Source: Pseudalkalibacillus hwajinpoensis
GTDB lineage: Bacteria; Bacillota; Bacilli; Bacillales; Guptibacillaceae
DNA length: 64,000 nt
Direction of reading: 5' to 3'
NCBI RefSeq assembly: GCF_039851965.1
Contig: NZ_CP156674.1
Span: forward strand, 2,728,001-2,792,000
The notes beneath the pieces are model-generated. The model was not told the DNA's origin and searched no databases. It saw only the letters and a list, made by a program, of their open reading frames with translations. The position numbers were made by a program, and so were the translations under genes. Shown here in pieces: positions 34,292-44,068 of this stretch. The stretch's first letter is position 1. The number at the start of each line of letters is the position of its first letter.

Positions 34292-35281
34292 ATGGCAACG
34301 ATTAAGGACATCGCACTAAAAGTGAAATGCTCTCCATCGACCGTTTCACGTGTCCTGAACTATGATGAAACCTTATCTGTCTCAGATGATACAAAGAAAC
34401 GCATTTTCGAAGTAGCGGAAGAGCTTTCTTATAGTAAGAAAAGCGGTAAAAAGTCGCTAACTCCGAAAATAGCGGTTATCCATTGGTATACGGAAAAGGA
34501 AGAGCTAAACGATCTCTACTACATGTCGATTCGACTCGGGGTTGAGCAGCGCTGTCAGGAAGAACGACTTGACCTCGTGAAAATTTTTAAAGATAACTAT
34601 GAGGATCTTGAGAAAGAAAATATTCAGGGCATGATTGCTGTTGGGAAATTCAGTAATGATGAAATTGCTTCGCTCACAAAGGTGACACCGAATATCGTTT
34701 TCGTCGATTATGACCCTGGTCAAGAGATGTATGATTCTGTTGTCGTTGATTTTGAAAAGGCGACTTATAAAGTGCTTGATTACTTTGTGAGTAGAGGGCA
34801 CGAACGCATCGGCTATATTGGTGGAAGAGAGACTTTCCGTGATGCGAGCGCTGAGCTTCAGGATGAACGTGAGTCAACGTTTAAACTTTATATGGATGCA
34901 CGCGGTGAAGCGGATGAAGCTTACGTTTATACCGGTTCCTTTACGGTTGATGATGGATATGCCCTTATGAACCAGGCGATTGATGAGTTTGGAGATGAAC
35001 TTCCTACTGCTTTTTTCGTCGGAAATGACACAATGGCGATCGGCTGTCTTCGCGCTCTTCATGAACAAGGTATAACTATACCAGAGCGTGTGAGCTTAAT
35101 TGGCGTAAATGATATTAGTGTATCAAAGTATGTGTACCCTGCTTTAAGTACGGTGAAAGTCTATACAGAATTAATGGGTGAGACGGCAGTTGGCCTTTTA
35201 ATGGAGCGTATTTCAGGACGAAAGATCGCTAAGAAAGTGACGATGTCTACAAAGCTAAAGCTACGGAAAAGCAGCAAATAA
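34292..35281 (+). CDS. galR: LacI-family regulator of galactose genes
   Basis: About 329 residues. The N-terminal helix-turn-helix is ATIKDIALKVKCSPSTVSRVLNYDETLSVSDDTKKRI, then comes a periplasmic-binding-like sensor (IRLGVEQRC, RGHERIGYIGG, TAFFVGNDTMAIGCLRAL, RVSLIGVNDISVSKY). ATG 34292 gives the standard MATIKDIA start with AAAGG nine bases upstream; ATGs at 34283 and 34286 are in frame. galK, galT, a beta-galactosidase relic and galE follow on the same strand, so it probably represses this operon until a galactose-derived inducer binds. Confidence 0.9.
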   Translation: MATIKDIALKVKCSPSTVSRVLNYDETLSVSDDTKKRIFEVAEELSYSKKSGKKSLTPKIAVIHWYTEKEELNDLYYMSIRLGVEQRCQEERLDLVKIFKDNYEDLEKENIQGMIAVGKFSNDEIASLTKVTPNIVFVDYDPGQEMYDSVVVDFEKATYKVLDYFVSRGHERIGYIGGRETFRDASAELQDERESTFKLYMDARGEADEAYVYTGSFTVDDGYALMNQAIDEFGDELPTAFFVGNDTMAIGCLRALHEQGITIPERVSLIGVNDISVSKYVYPALSTVKVYTELMGETAVGLLMERISGRKIAKKVTMSTKLKLRKSSK

Positions 35282-35304
35282 TTAAATGAGGTTGGGTGAT
35301 TAAT

Positions 35305-36483
35305 ATGAAAGCGTTATTCGAACAATTTTCAAAAGTTTTTGGAGAGGGTGGAAGTCTCAGAAGCTTTTTCTCGCCAGGGCGTGTCAATCTGATTGGTGAA
35401 CATACAGATTATAATGGCGGCCATGTTTTTCCATGCTCACTGAGTATTGGGACGTATGCTGTCGCTAGAAAAAGAGATGATTCTTTGCTTCGTTTTTACT
35501 CGATGAACTTTGCATCACAGGGCGTCATTGAAGTTGATGCGAAAAATCTGATCTATGAAGCAGCGCACGATTGGGCGAATTACCCTAAAGGGGTCGTGTC
35601 GATCTTTAAGCAACAGGGCTTTTCTGTAAGCGGATTTGACGTCCTTTATTTCGGAAATATCCCGAACGGTGCCGGTCTTTCTTCATCTGCTTCGATCGAA
35701 CTTGCAACGTCTGTGTTACTAAATGAATTAAACGAGCTAAACGTCGACATGGTTGAGATGGTGAAAATGAACCAACGTGCAGAGAATGAATTCATTGGTG
35801 TGAACTGTGGGATCATGGATCAATTTGCGATTGGGATGGGGAAAGAAAATTCCGCTGTACTTCTTGATTGTAATACTCTCGATTACAGCTATAGTCCTGT
35901 TGAACTAAAAGATGCCTCGCTTGTTATTGCGAATACAAACAAACGAAGGGGGCTCGCGGACTCTAAGTACAATGAACGCCGGTCTGAGTGCGAGCGCGCA
36001 CTTTCACAGCTGCAGGATCACCTCAGCATTCAATCGCTCGGTGATTTAACAATTGAAGCATTTGAAGCACATAAGCACATCATAACAAATGATGTTGATA
36101 AAAAGCGGGCAAAACATGCGGTTTATGAGAACGCTCGCACGATTGAAGCGGCAAAGCGTTTGAAGGCAAGAGATATTAATGCTTTTGGTCAGCTGATGAA
36201 TGAGTCGCACATTTCTTTACGAGATGACTATGAAGTAACTGGCTTTGAGCTTGATGCGTTAGTTGAAGCTGCTTGGGCAGAAGATGGCGTGATAGGCTCA
36301 CGTATGACCGGGGCGGGATTTGGTGGTTGCACAATTAGCATTGTCGAAAATTGTTACCTCGAAGCATTTCAAACAAACACAGCAAACACATATAAAAAGA
36401 AAACTGGATTATTACCTGAATTTTACGTGGTTGAAATAGGTGCTGGTGCAAGAGAAATAAATCACATAACTGAAGCACTGTAA
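35305..36483 (+). CDS. galK: Galactokinase
   Basis: About 392 residues, GHMP kinase. The galactokinase signature is GRVNLIGEHTDYNGGHVFPCSL, the ATP-binding motif is GAGLSSSASIE and the C-terminal motif is SRMTGAGFGGCTISI. It phosphorylates alpha-D-galactose to galactose-1-phosphate, the first Leloir step. ATG 35305 follows GGGTGAT; the GTG at 35296 is in frame but lies within that site. It follows galR by 23 bp and precedes galT by 24 bp. Confidence 0.95.
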   Translation: MKALFEQFSKVFGEGGSLRSFFSPGRVNLIGEHTDYNGGHVFPCSLSIGTYAVARKRDDSLLRFYSMNFASQGVIEVDAKNLIYEAAHDWANYPKGVVSIFKQQGFSVSGFDVLYFGNIPNGAGLSSSASIELATSVLLNELNELNVDMVEMVKMNQRAENEFIGVNCGIMDQFAIGMGKENSAVLLDCNTLDYSYSPVELKDASLVIANTNKRRGLADSKYNERRSECERALSQLQDHLSIQSLGDLTIEAFEAHKHIITNDVDKKRAKHAVYENARTIEAAKRLKARDINAFGQLMNESHISLRDDYEVTGFELDALVEAAWAEDGVIGSRMTGAGFGGCTISIVENCYLEAFQTNTANTYKKKTGLLPEFYVVEIGAGAREINHITEAL

Positions 36484-36507
36484 TTTTTAGAGGGGTGGAA
36501 AGAAACC

Positions 36508-38043
36508 ATGACTGTCATCTATCACGAAATCGATCGTCTCCTCCGTTACGGGATAAAGAAAAAGCTCATCAGTGAATGGGACCTGGCGTACGCTCGAAAT
36601 CAGCTTCTTGATGTACTCGAGTTAGATGAGTATCAAGGCGTGGAAAAGCATCCTGATATTCCAGAAAGTCCAGTTGAGATACTAGAAAACATCCTCGACT
36701 GGGCTTCCCGAAATGGGAGATTAGTAGAAAACACTGTTACATTTCGTGATTTACTCGATACGAAACTGATGGGCTGTTTAACAGAGCGACCTTCAGGTGT
36801 AGTGCATCAGTTCGAAAAGACGTATAAGGAAACAGGCCCAGAAGCTGCGACGGCAGAATTTTACCAGTTTTCAAAAGGTGTTCATTACATTCGCACCGAT
36901 CGAATTGCGAAGAATGAAGACTGGCTAACCTCTACTGACTATGGCGATATGGAAATAACCATTAATCTTTCCAAGCCAGAGAAGGACCCAAAAGCGATTG
37001 CGGCAGCCAAAAAGGTAAAAGCAAGCGGTTACCCGGAATGCTTGCTTTGTAAAGAAAATGTCGGCTATGCGGGACGCGCCAATCATCCTGCAAGACGGAA
37101 TCTTCGCCTTATTCCTGTGACGCTTGAAGCGCAAAAGTGGTATTTACAGTACTCTCCTTACGTTTACTACAACGAGCACGCGATCGTGTTATATGGGGAG
37201 CATGAGCCGATGAAAATCTCGCGTGGAACGTTTGACAGATTGCTTGAGTTTGTAATGAAGTTTCCACACTACTTTATCGGGTCGAATGCAGATCTACCAA
37301 TTGTAGGTGGTTCGATTCTGAGTCATGATCATTTCCAGGGTGGCAAACACGATTTACCGATGGCGAAAGCAGAAATGGAGCGTTCTGTTTCACTTTCGAC
37401 TTATTCTCATGTGAGAGCAGGAATTGTGAAATGGCCAATGTCTGTTCTCAGGTTGCAGGGTGAAAACAGAGAAGATCTAGCAGAATTAGCTGATGGCATT
37501 CTCCATTTCTGGAAGGGGTACAGTGACGAAGATGCTAACATTCGTTCGTTTACGGGTGATGAACCCCATAACACGATTACACCGATCGCACGGAGAAATG
37601 GGACATTATTTGAACTTGATCTTGTGTTTCGGAACAATCGTACGACAGAAGAGCATCCGATGGGGCTTTTTCATCCCCATGCAGAGGTTCATCATATTAA
37701 AAAAGAGAACATTGGTTTAATTGAAGTAATGGGGCTTGCGGTGCTACCGGGAAGACTACAAGAAGAGCTTCAGCTTCTAGGAGAATGTTTTCTCTCTGAT
37801 GATCCGATTAGCTGCATTGAAAAGGATGATCGGATTAGGAAGCATGCAACATGGGCGGAAGGGCTTTTAGAAAAGTACACTGAGTTTACGGAAGTGAACG
37901 TCGCATCGCGTTTACGTGATGAAGTGGGGTTAGTATTCTCTGACATTCTAAGTCACGCAGGAGTTTTCAAGCGGGATCCTTCCGGCCAGGCGGCGTTTGA
38001 TCGATTTACAGTTGCTCTGAACACGTACTTAACTGAAAAATAA
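36508..38043 (+). CDS. galT: UDP-glucose-hexose-1-phosphate uridylyltransferase (class II)
   Basis: 511 residues, the long Firmicutes-type GalT. The active-site block is GGSILSHDHFQGGKH, with the His nucleophile region. CLLCKENVGYAGRANHPARRNLR is conserved in the family. It moves UMP between glucose-1-phosphate and galactose-1-phosphate. ATG follows AGAGGGGTGGAAAG. It is the third gene of the gal operon, and the galactosidase relic follows. Confidence 0.95.
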   Translation: MTVIYHEIDRLLRYGIKKKLISEWDLAYARNQLLDVLELDEYQGVEKHPDIPESPVEILENILDWASRNGRLVENTVTFRDLLDTKLMGCLTERPSGVVHQFEKTYKETGPEAATAEFYQFSKGVHYIRTDRIAKNEDWLTSTDYGDMEITINLSKPEKDPKAIAAAKKVKASGYPECLLCKENVGYAGRANHPARRNLRLIPVTLEAQKWYLQYSPYVYYNEHAIVLYGEHEPMKISRGTFDRLLEFVMKFPHYFIGSNADLPIVGGSILSHDHFQGGKHDLPMAKAEMERSVSLSTYSHVRAGIVKWPMSVLRLQGENREDLAELADGILHFWKGYSDEDANIRSFTGDEPHNTITPIARRNGTLFELDLVFRNNRTTEEHPMGLFHPHAEVHHIKKENIGLIEVMGLAVLPGRLQEELQLLGECFLSDDPISCIEKDDRIRKHATWAEGLLEKYTEFTEVNVASRLRDEVGLVFSDILSHAGVFKRDPSGQAAFDRFTVALNTYLTEK

Positions 38044-38075
38044 TCCTACTGGCCGGCATCTGGCTGGCTTCTTTA

Positions 38076-38191
38076 AGTAACCCACCAGCTCAGGAATGTA
38101 GGTCAATTAAGACGTTTAAGTGGGGGCAATTGTCCCTAAAGATCCAACGATCAGAGGAGGATGAAGCAACCACTCTGATCCTTAGTTTCAC
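38076..38191 (+). repeat. Structured ~120-nt repeat, copy A
   Basis: It aligns with 62836-62966 over its whole length. Shared blocks include AGACGTTTA-GTGGGGG, CCCTAAAG-TCC and ATCAGAGG-GGATGAAGCAA, ending in AGTTTCAC. Hairpins form between CAGAG and CTCTG arms. It lies between galT and the dead beta-galactosidase. It may be an IS200/IS605-type end or a non-coding RNA remnant. Same strand as copy B. Confidence 0.6.
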
Positions 38192-38223
38192 GCAATAGTA
38201 TTGATACAGAAGGAGCTGATGAT

Positions 38224-39327
38224 ATGTATATTGACGTTGATTATTGCCCGGAGCAGTGGCCGAAAGAGCGATAGACGGAAGGTGTTCGACTGATGAAAGA
38301 GTTTGGTGTAAACGTTGTTCGGATTGCCGAGTTCGGCTGGCAGTTAATGGATCCTGAAGAAGGAAAGTATGATTTTTCGTTGTACGATGAAGCGATTGAG
38401 CTTTTGACGGCGAATGACATCAAGGTTGTTCTTGGGATCCCAACGGCAACGCCACCTGCGTGGATGGTTCAGAAGTACCCTGACATTTTGCCGGTTGATC
38501 CGAATGGGACGGTTATTTCTTTTGGAGCCAGACGGCATTATACGGTAAATAGTGACGTGTAGCGAGACTTCCTTCGTTTCTATAGTCCAGCTCACCATTT
38601 GAATGCGATGACGGATATCGTTACGAAGGAAAGCAACCTTGATAGGTATAAAGTGCTTGTTGTACCGGTTTATTTCCTGACTGATCAACGGTTAACGAGA
38701 AGATTTCGCGTTTTGCTAAGCAAGGCGGAACGGTGATTTTGTCCTATCGTTCCGGTGTGAAGGAACAGAATAATTTTGTTGTGGGAGATACCCTTCCTGG
38801 TGTTCTTCGAGAGCTTGCAGGAGTGGGAATTAACGAATATGAGTCGCTTCAACTTGGCCAATGCAATACGGTTGAAGGAGTTAGAGGTGCTGTTTCCGGT
38901 GTGAACTCAGTTGCTTCGACCTGGGACCTGGTGTGATCTCGTTGAACCAACGACAGCTGAAGTACTTGCTGAATAACGTAACTGCTTCTATGAAAAAACG
39001 GCGGCGGTTACGATGAATCAATTTGGTAAAGGAAACTTTTATTATATCGGTTCTGCGCTTGATAATGAACTAATGGATGCACTGTATTTGGATATATTTA
39101 AAGAAAAAGGTGTAGGCATTATGGCCTCTTCAGGCGATAACATTGAAGCAGTTACGCGTACTGGGGCTGATGAATCCGTTTTCTTGAGTGTTGTGAACCA
39201 TTCAACTGAAGAAGCAGGTACATTGACGCTTCCGGAGGGAACGTGGGTCGATCCTGTATCACATAAGGAGTTTTCAGGGGAGATGCTTTTAGCTCCACTC
39301 GCAGCTCATGTGCTTCGTTCGAAGTAA
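38224..39327 (+). pseudogene. GH42 beta-galactosidase, internally deleted and broken
   Basis: It opens well after AAGGAGCTGAT with MYIDVDYCPEQWPKER, the GH42 start, then an in-frame TAG at 38272. The frame continues MKEFGVNVVRIAEFGWQLMDP, then YDEAIELLTANDIKVVLGIPTATPPAWM, up to a TAG near 38560. From there it jumps to the trimerisation domain (FYSPAHHLNAMTDIV, NLDRYKVLVVPVYFLTDQ), so the acid/base and nucleophile region of about 270 residues is lost. Later frames give GGTVILSYRSGVKEQNN and a C-terminal piece (FGKGNFYYIGSALD to VLRSK). At least two stops and two frameshifts. Lactose or galactan-oligosaccharide cleavage by this gene is lost. Confidence 0.85.
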
Positions 39328-39390
39328 GTAGTATTTTCCGGGAAATAACGAGGGGATTCGACCCTGATTTTACAAAATGGAGGGATAATG

Positions 39391-40377
39391 ATGGCGATTT
39401 TGGTCACAGGAGGCGCCGGTTATATTGGGAGCCACACCGTTCTGTATTTACGCGAGATGGACGAAGAAGTAGTAGTATTGGATAATTTATCGAAAGGGCA
39501 CGAACAGGCAGTGCTTGATGTTCCGTTTTACAAAGGGGACCTAACAGATGGCAAAGTGCTTGATCAAATTTTTGCGGATCATTCGATCGATTCTGTGGTT
39601 CATTTTGCGGCAAGTTCACTTGTAGGAGAGAGTGTTACGAATCCACTCGAATATTATCGGAATAATGTGGCGGGTTCGCAGGCATTTATGTCGAAGCTTG
39701 TGGAACATAATGTGAAGCACATCGTCTTTTCGTCGACAGCGGCAACATATGGTAATCCAGAACGGATACCAATCGAAGAAGATGACGTTACAAAACCGAC
39801 GAATCCTTATGGAGAAACAAAGCTTGCCATCGAGAAAATGCTTCGCTGGTGTGATGATGCATACGGCTTTAAGTCAGTTTCACTTCGTTATTTTAACGCA
39901 GCTGGTGCAGATCCTGAGGGAAGGATTGGCGAAGACCACGATCCGGAATCTCATTTAATTCCGATCGTTCTCCAGGCTGCACTTGGTCAACGTGAGAAAG
40001 TGTCCATTTTTGGAAATGATTATGATACGAAGGACGGGACGTGTGTGCGTGATTACATCCATGTTCTTGATCTTGCGCAGGCTCATTACCTTGCACTGAA
40101 AAAGATGAAGGAAACGAATGAAAGTGGAATCTACAATCTTGGAAATGGAAAAGGGTTCACGGTGAAAGAAGTGATTGATACATGTAGAAGTGTGACTGGA
40201 AAAGAGATAAAGGCTGAAACTGCTCCTCGCAGAGCAGGAGATCCTGCTATTCTCATTGCATCATCAGCACATGCGATCAATGAGCTTGGTTGGAACCCCG
40301 TTTATCCGGAACTTTCCCAAATTGTTGAGCACGCCTGGAGATGGCATCAGAGTAATCCAGGAGGGTATGACGATTGA
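39391..40377 (+). CDS. galE: UDP-glucose 4-epimerase, second copy
   Basis: About 328 residues. NAD site GGAGYIGSHTVLYL, catalytic SSTAATYG and YGETK, and YFNAAGADPEGRIGEDHDPE all match GalE. It is clearly diverged from the copy at 32285. ATG 39391 sits seven bases after GGAGG; ATG 39388 is also in frame but too close. It closes the galactose operon and probably serves Leloir catabolism, while the other copy may supply UDP-sugars for the cell surface. That split is inference. Confidence 0.93.
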   Translation: MAILVTGGAGYIGSHTVLYLREMDEEVVVLDNLSKGHEQAVLDVPFYKGDLTDGKVLDQIFADHSIDSVVHFAASSLVGESVTNPLEYYRNNVAGSQAFMSKLVEHNVKHIVFSSTAATYGNPERIPIEEDDVTKPTNPYGETKLAIEKMLRWCDDAYGFKSVSLRYFNAAGADPEGRIGEDHDPESHLIPIVLQAALGQREKVSIFGNDYDTKDGTCVRDYIHVLDLAQAHYLALKKMKETNESGIYNLGNGKGFTVKEVIDTCRSVTGKEIKAETAPRRAGDPAILIASSAHAINELGWNPVYPELSQIVEHAWRWHQSNPGGYDD

Positions 40378-40382
40378 AAAAG

Positions 40383-40406
40383 GGGGTCAGACACGTGTCT
40401 GACCCC
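40383..40406. repeat. REP-like palindrome, copy 4, at a gene stop
   Basis: GGGGTCAGACAC / GTGTCTGACCCC, perfect 12-bp arms. It lies between galE and the converging minus-strand gene, whose stop (40387-40389 complement) falls in the left arm. Confidence 0.85.
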
Positions 40407-41946
40407 TTACTTTCTTCCAATAAGCCCCCGCGATGGCGAGTAGTGTTGAGAAGATAAAGCATTTGAAGAAAGTGCTAATGAAAGAGAACCCTATGAAAAG
40501 AGAAGGGATATCTGTGAAGCTCATCGTTTCTATCATGTCTCTTCCGTAAAACTCAAATCCAGTATTCGTCCCTGCTGTAAGTAATCCGATGAGAAACGCG
40601 TAAATAAAACCAAACAGCACCATTCGATGAAATTGAATGGGACCTTGCTGCTGGAGACGATATCCTGACCAGATAAAGAGAGTGATCGGAATCAGTAATC
40701 CGACTAACAAATACTTCAGGTTTCCTGGATCACTGAATGCCAGTGTAAACAAAGGGTCACTGGAATCTATTTTGAGGCCAGATAAAATCGAGTAAATGAC
40801 CTGCATATTTTCACCGATTCCGTTCACTTCGATGGTTAGTGGAGAGAGGTTAAGGACGTTCCAGAGAAGCAAGCCACCCTGGACAGCGATAATGATGAAG
40901 ACGCTAGCCGGCATGGTTTCATAGGTTAGCCAGGCCACTTCGGTGTCCGTTATATAGCGATAGAGCAGAAAAACCGTGATCACGATAGAGGTTGAGATTC
41001 CAATAAGGATTGTTCGTAATCCTTCTTTAAGTGGGGAGGACGTAAGTGATTTCATAGTCCCGCTGCCAAATAAAATTCCCATAAAGGAAAAGATCGTTCC
41101 GATTAAAAATCCGACAAGTAGTGCTCTAAAAAAAGGATAACTATTTTCAATCGCTAAACTTGCTGTCATCAGTTCTTCTTTTACCGATCCATCGAATGAA
41201 AAACCTGCAAATAGCGCAATAATGGCTGTTAGGCCACCGTAAATGACTCCGATCAAGAGGGAGGATATCCAATATTGCTGTGTATCAAGATCATTTCTTC
41301 TACCGTAGAAATAGCCCGTCACCAGCAGGGCGGCGATTGGAAGGAGTAAAAGGATCAGTGCTCCTGACTGTATGTGTACGCCACCGGTAAATGTTTCAGG
41401 TCCTGCTTGTAGATCAAACGAAAGCTTGGAATTGAGCAGATGCGCTGACATCCAGTAATCGGTCATTCCGATGAAAGGATCAGTTGGAATTACAGAGCTT
41501 TCCCCACTGTAATCGAAATAAAAACTATTCACGACGTCATCCGGGGCGAGGCCCGTGTTCTCTTCAAAGGTTTCTTGAAAGGCAACTGCTTGCTCCTGGA
41601 ACCCTTCTGCAAAGAGAAGTGACGCGATCCCCACCATTAAAAATGCAAGAAAGGCGCAAAGTATAGCCATTCTTTTGTTGATGCGGTTTAGGTCTGGAAG
41701 TGTTTTAGTTGGATCAGCCGCTTCTTTAACACGTTCATATCTAAATGGGATAAAGGTTAATTGGAATGTTCCACACTGGATGCAATAAAGGTGCTCACCT
41801 GTATTAGAAGTGCCACAATCAGAACAGAATTTCGGGGTAATTTCTGTGGTTACATGTGGTTGCTGATCATGTTGCTGAAATGTCCCATCGAACGGACAAT
41901 AATTATCTCCAAATGGAACCTCGTTACCGCAGGTTCTGCAATACAT
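40387..41946 (-). CDS. Double zinc-ribbon multi-pass membrane protein
   Basis: 519 residues. Two N-terminal zinc ribbons (YCRTCGNEVPFGDNYC, then KFCSDCGTSNTGEHLYCIQCG) are followed by a basic linker and about eight membrane helices. The last residues (GQTRV) and stop come from a REP-like palindrome; the native end would be near AYWKKV. ATG follows AGGAGGCGTTTAC. The next gene upstream (41961) also has C-terminal ribbons, and together with 42598 they form a zinc-ribbon group. Function unknown; the plan suggests an envelope assembly or stress role. Confidence 0.75.
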   Translation of the reverse strand: MYCRTCGNEVPFGDNYCPFDGTFQQHDQQPHVTTEITPKFCSDCGTSNTGEHLYCIQCGTFQLTFIPFRYERVKEAADPTKTLPDLNRINKRMAILCAFLAFLMVGIASLLFAEGFQEQAVAFQETFEENTGLAPDDVVNSFYFDYSGESSVIPTDPFIGMTDYWMSAHLLNSKLSFDLQAGPETFTGGVHIQSGALILLLLPIAALLVTGYFYGRRNDLDTQQYWISSLLIGVIYGGLTAIIALFAGFSFDGSVKEELMTASLAIENSYPFFRALLVGFLIGTIFSFMGILFGSGTMKSLTSSPLKEGLRTILIGISTSIVITVFLLYRYITDTEVAWLTYETMPASVFIIIAVQGGLLLWNVLNLSPLTIEVNGIGENMQVIYSILSGLKIDSSDPLFTLAFSDPGNLKYLLVGLLIPITLFIWSGYRLQQQGPIQFHRMVLFGFIYAFLIGLLTAGTNTGFEFYGRDMIETMSFTDIPSLFIGFSFISTFFKCFIFSTLLAIAGAYWKKVRGQTRV

Positions 41947-41960
41947 GCTGTAAACGCCTC

Positions 41961-42446
41961 CTACCCATTTTTAGCCCCACAACAACCGCAAAATAGAGCG
42001 GCTTGAGGGACATCTTCCTGACATAGTGAGCATGATCTGATAGGAACTGAAGTTGGTGCTTCAGAAGTTTGTACCTTGCTTCCACAGCTTCCACAAAAGC
42101 TATCTTCGTCGCTAACAGTGGCTCCGCACTCACAAGCCTGACCGCTAGATTCTTTTCGTAGCTGCATTTCTAGAGCTTTGTTCGCCTGATAGAGTTCTAG
42201 ATCATATTGTTGAACGCGCTGAGCCTGTTCATTTAGTTCAGAATGCTGAACTTCGCCTTTCCTTACGAGACGATAAGCAAGTTCACCGAGCTGATTGATA
42301 ATTTTTGATCGATTTGTAGCAGCGTCACTTGCGGTTTTTTTAAGCTGAGATACCTCCTGTGCAGTTTGAAGTTTGTTTTTCCCTTGCTGTAAGCCGTCTT
42401 GAAGTTTGGATAACCCTCCACCAATTTTGGTCTGTAAATCAGACAT
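41961..42446 (-). CDS. Coiled-coil zinc-ribbon protein
   Basis: 161 residues. The N-terminal two-thirds is helical and heptad-like (KIGGGLSKLQDGLQQGKNKLQTAQEV to ALEMQLRKE). The C-terminus carries two zinc ribbons (CECGATVSDEDSFCGSC and CSLCQEDVPQAALFCGCCG). No membrane segment. It lies 14 bp before the membrane zinc-ribbon gene in the same direction, so the two are probably an operon. Likely a cytoplasmic partner. Not recognised beyond this. Confidence 0.75.
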   Translation of the reverse strand: MSDLQTKIGGGLSKLQDGLQQGKNKLQTAQEVSQLKKTASDAATNRSKIINQLGELAYRLVRKGEVQHSELNEQAQRVQQYDLELYQANKALEMQLRKESSGQACECGATVSDEDSFCGSCGSKVQTSEAPTSVPIRSCSLCQEDVPQAALFCGCCGAKNG

Positions 42447-42597
42447 GACCGTCCCCCCTTTTTAGCGTGTACTTTTTCATAGTTATGTAAAAAGTCACTA
42501 TACATGTTAAAAAAGTGCATAAGAAGATCGTATGAAAAAGAGGTCATAAATAGTAATTTCTGCCATATGATTTGGAATAATGGCAGGAGGTGGGAGA

Positions 42598-44004
42598 ATG
42601 AATTGGTGTGGGTACTGTAGCAGGGAAGAGACCAGTGCATTTTGTGTGAAATGCGGACGTCAGGTAACGAAATCAGACCAGGTACGCCATGGAAAATGGG
42701 GGATCTGGGTAATGATTGTAGTCGCGCTGGTTATTATTTTGGGTGGAAGTTTCTACACGTTACGAGTACTATCATCTCCTGAGCGCACAGTTGATCGGTT
42801 TCGAGAGGCGATGATGCAGGAGGATTACGATGAGATGGCCACGATGGTCACTCATGTGAATCCCATTCTCTCACATAAGTCAGAAATCGTAAGTTTTACG
42901 AATTTAATTAAGAATCATCCCGAGCAGCGTATGCTTCTTATTCAAGATCTTGAGCGTCAAGCGAAGGCTTTAAAGGATCATGAATACGTGAAACCTAATA
43001 AAGACTTACTTATTCAAATGAAGTTAGTAGAAGAGGGAAAAACATTTTTGATATTCAATAATTACGCGATCACACCTGTTCCAATTTACGTAGAGGTGTA
43101 CACGCAGTTTCCAGATACAACCCTTTTTGTTAATGAGGAAGAAGCTGGCGAATTTAATGGTACTGCGAAGAAAACAGGCCCTTTCATACCTGGCTTCTAT
43201 CAGTTAAAAGCAGAACTAGAGAATGAAGGGTATAAGATGCGGGGAGAAGCCGAAGTCGAATTAATATACCCTGGGGAAACAGAACAAATCGATCTTCCTG
43301 TGAATGGGGCGTATGTATCTCCGAATTCTAATTATGAAGATGCTGTTCTATTTATTAATGGAAAAGGTACGGGTAATACGGTGGGGGAAACAGGCGAAAT
43401 TGGACCTTTTCCAATCGACGGATCTGTTGTCATGCACGTTGAAAAGACGTTTGAAGTAGGTGTTGTGAAAAGTCCTTCAGTCCGTTTGGAGGGGGAAGAT
43501 GTCTATTTAGCAATTGATTATAGTGAGCCAGAACCGGTTGTAATCGAGAAGGAAGTGCCATCTGAAACGACAGAGGTATTTGCCAGCGTTAATCAATCTG
43601 AACCAATTATTCAGGCAGTGAATACGTATTTGAGAGATTGGATTAATGCATATGAACATCTGGACACCAGTTATTTTACGAACCTGACGCCAGAGCTTTA
43701 TTCCTATTTCGAAGATCGCTTTGTCTCCGTTAGACAAAATAATGGGGCATTCACGGGAGAGGTGCTAGAAGCTGCATTTGATATGGATAGTCTCGTGATC
43801 CATTCTTCAGGGAAAGTGGCAGAGGTAGATGTTCTCATTACAATGGATTCCGCTAACCATGAACCAGGTGATCAAAACGTTAGAACAGAAGTTACTTCAA
43901 GTGCTTTTCACTATAAGCTAGTGAAGAGTAATGGAAATTGGTTGATCAATAGCCGAGAAGAAGTGGAACATATTGACTTAACAAACGCTGTTATATTTCC
44001 CTGA
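42598..44004 (+). CDS. TcaA-like zinc-ribbon membrane protein
   Basis: 468 residues. The N-terminal zinc ribbon (CGYCSREETSAFCVKCG) precedes one membrane helix (IWVMIVVALVIILGGSFYTL, about 40-60). A large external part follows, with tandem beta domains (VYTQFPDTTLFVNEEEAG, GAYVSPNSNYEDAVLFINGKGTG) and a C-terminal NTF2-like domain (INAYEHLDTSYFTNLTPELY). This order matches TcaA-type proteins, which are linked to cell-wall antibiotic responses in staphylococci. ATG 42598 follows GGAGGTGGGAGA; the ATG at 42580 precedes that site. Divergent from the zinc-ribbon pair. Confidence 0.8.
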   Translation: MNWCGYCSREETSAFCVKCGRQVTKSDQVRHGKWGIWVMIVVALVIILGGSFYTLRVLSSPERTVDRFREAMMQEDYDEMATMVTHVNPILSHKSEIVSFTNLIKNHPEQRMLLIQDLERQAKALKDHEYVKPNKDLLIQMKLVEEGKTFLIFNNYAITPVPIYVEVYTQFPDTTLFVNEEEAGEFNGTAKKTGPFIPGFYQLKAELENEGYKMRGEAEVELIYPGETEQIDLPVNGAYVSPNSNYEDAVLFINGKGTGNTVGETGEIGPFPIDGSVVMHVEKTFEVGVVKSPSVRLEGEDVYLAIDYSEPEPVVIEKEVPSETTEVFASVNQSEPIIQAVNTYLRDWINAYEHLDTSYFTNLTPELYSYFEDRFVSVRQNNGAFTGEVLEAAFDMDSLVIHSSGKVAEVDVLITMDSANHEPGDQNVRTEVTSSAFHYKLVKSNGNWLINSREEVEHIDLTNAVIFP

Positions 44005-44035
44005 TAGAAGTTCCACTTTATTAATGCGGTAGTGT

Positions 44036-44067
44036 AGTGGGGGTCAGGCTTGCGCCTGACCCCCACT
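44036..44067. repeat. REP-like palindrome, copy 5
   Basis: AGTGGGGGTCAGGC (44036-44049) and GCCTGACCCCCACT (44054-44067) pair perfectly, loop TTGC. It ends one base before the stop of the small gene at 44069. Confidence 0.85.
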
Positions 44068-44068
44068 T

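Noticed and set aside
42263..42640. Minus-strand ORF of 125 codons
   Set aside because: Overlaps the coiled-coil zinc-ribbon gene in another frame; the composition is not protein-like.
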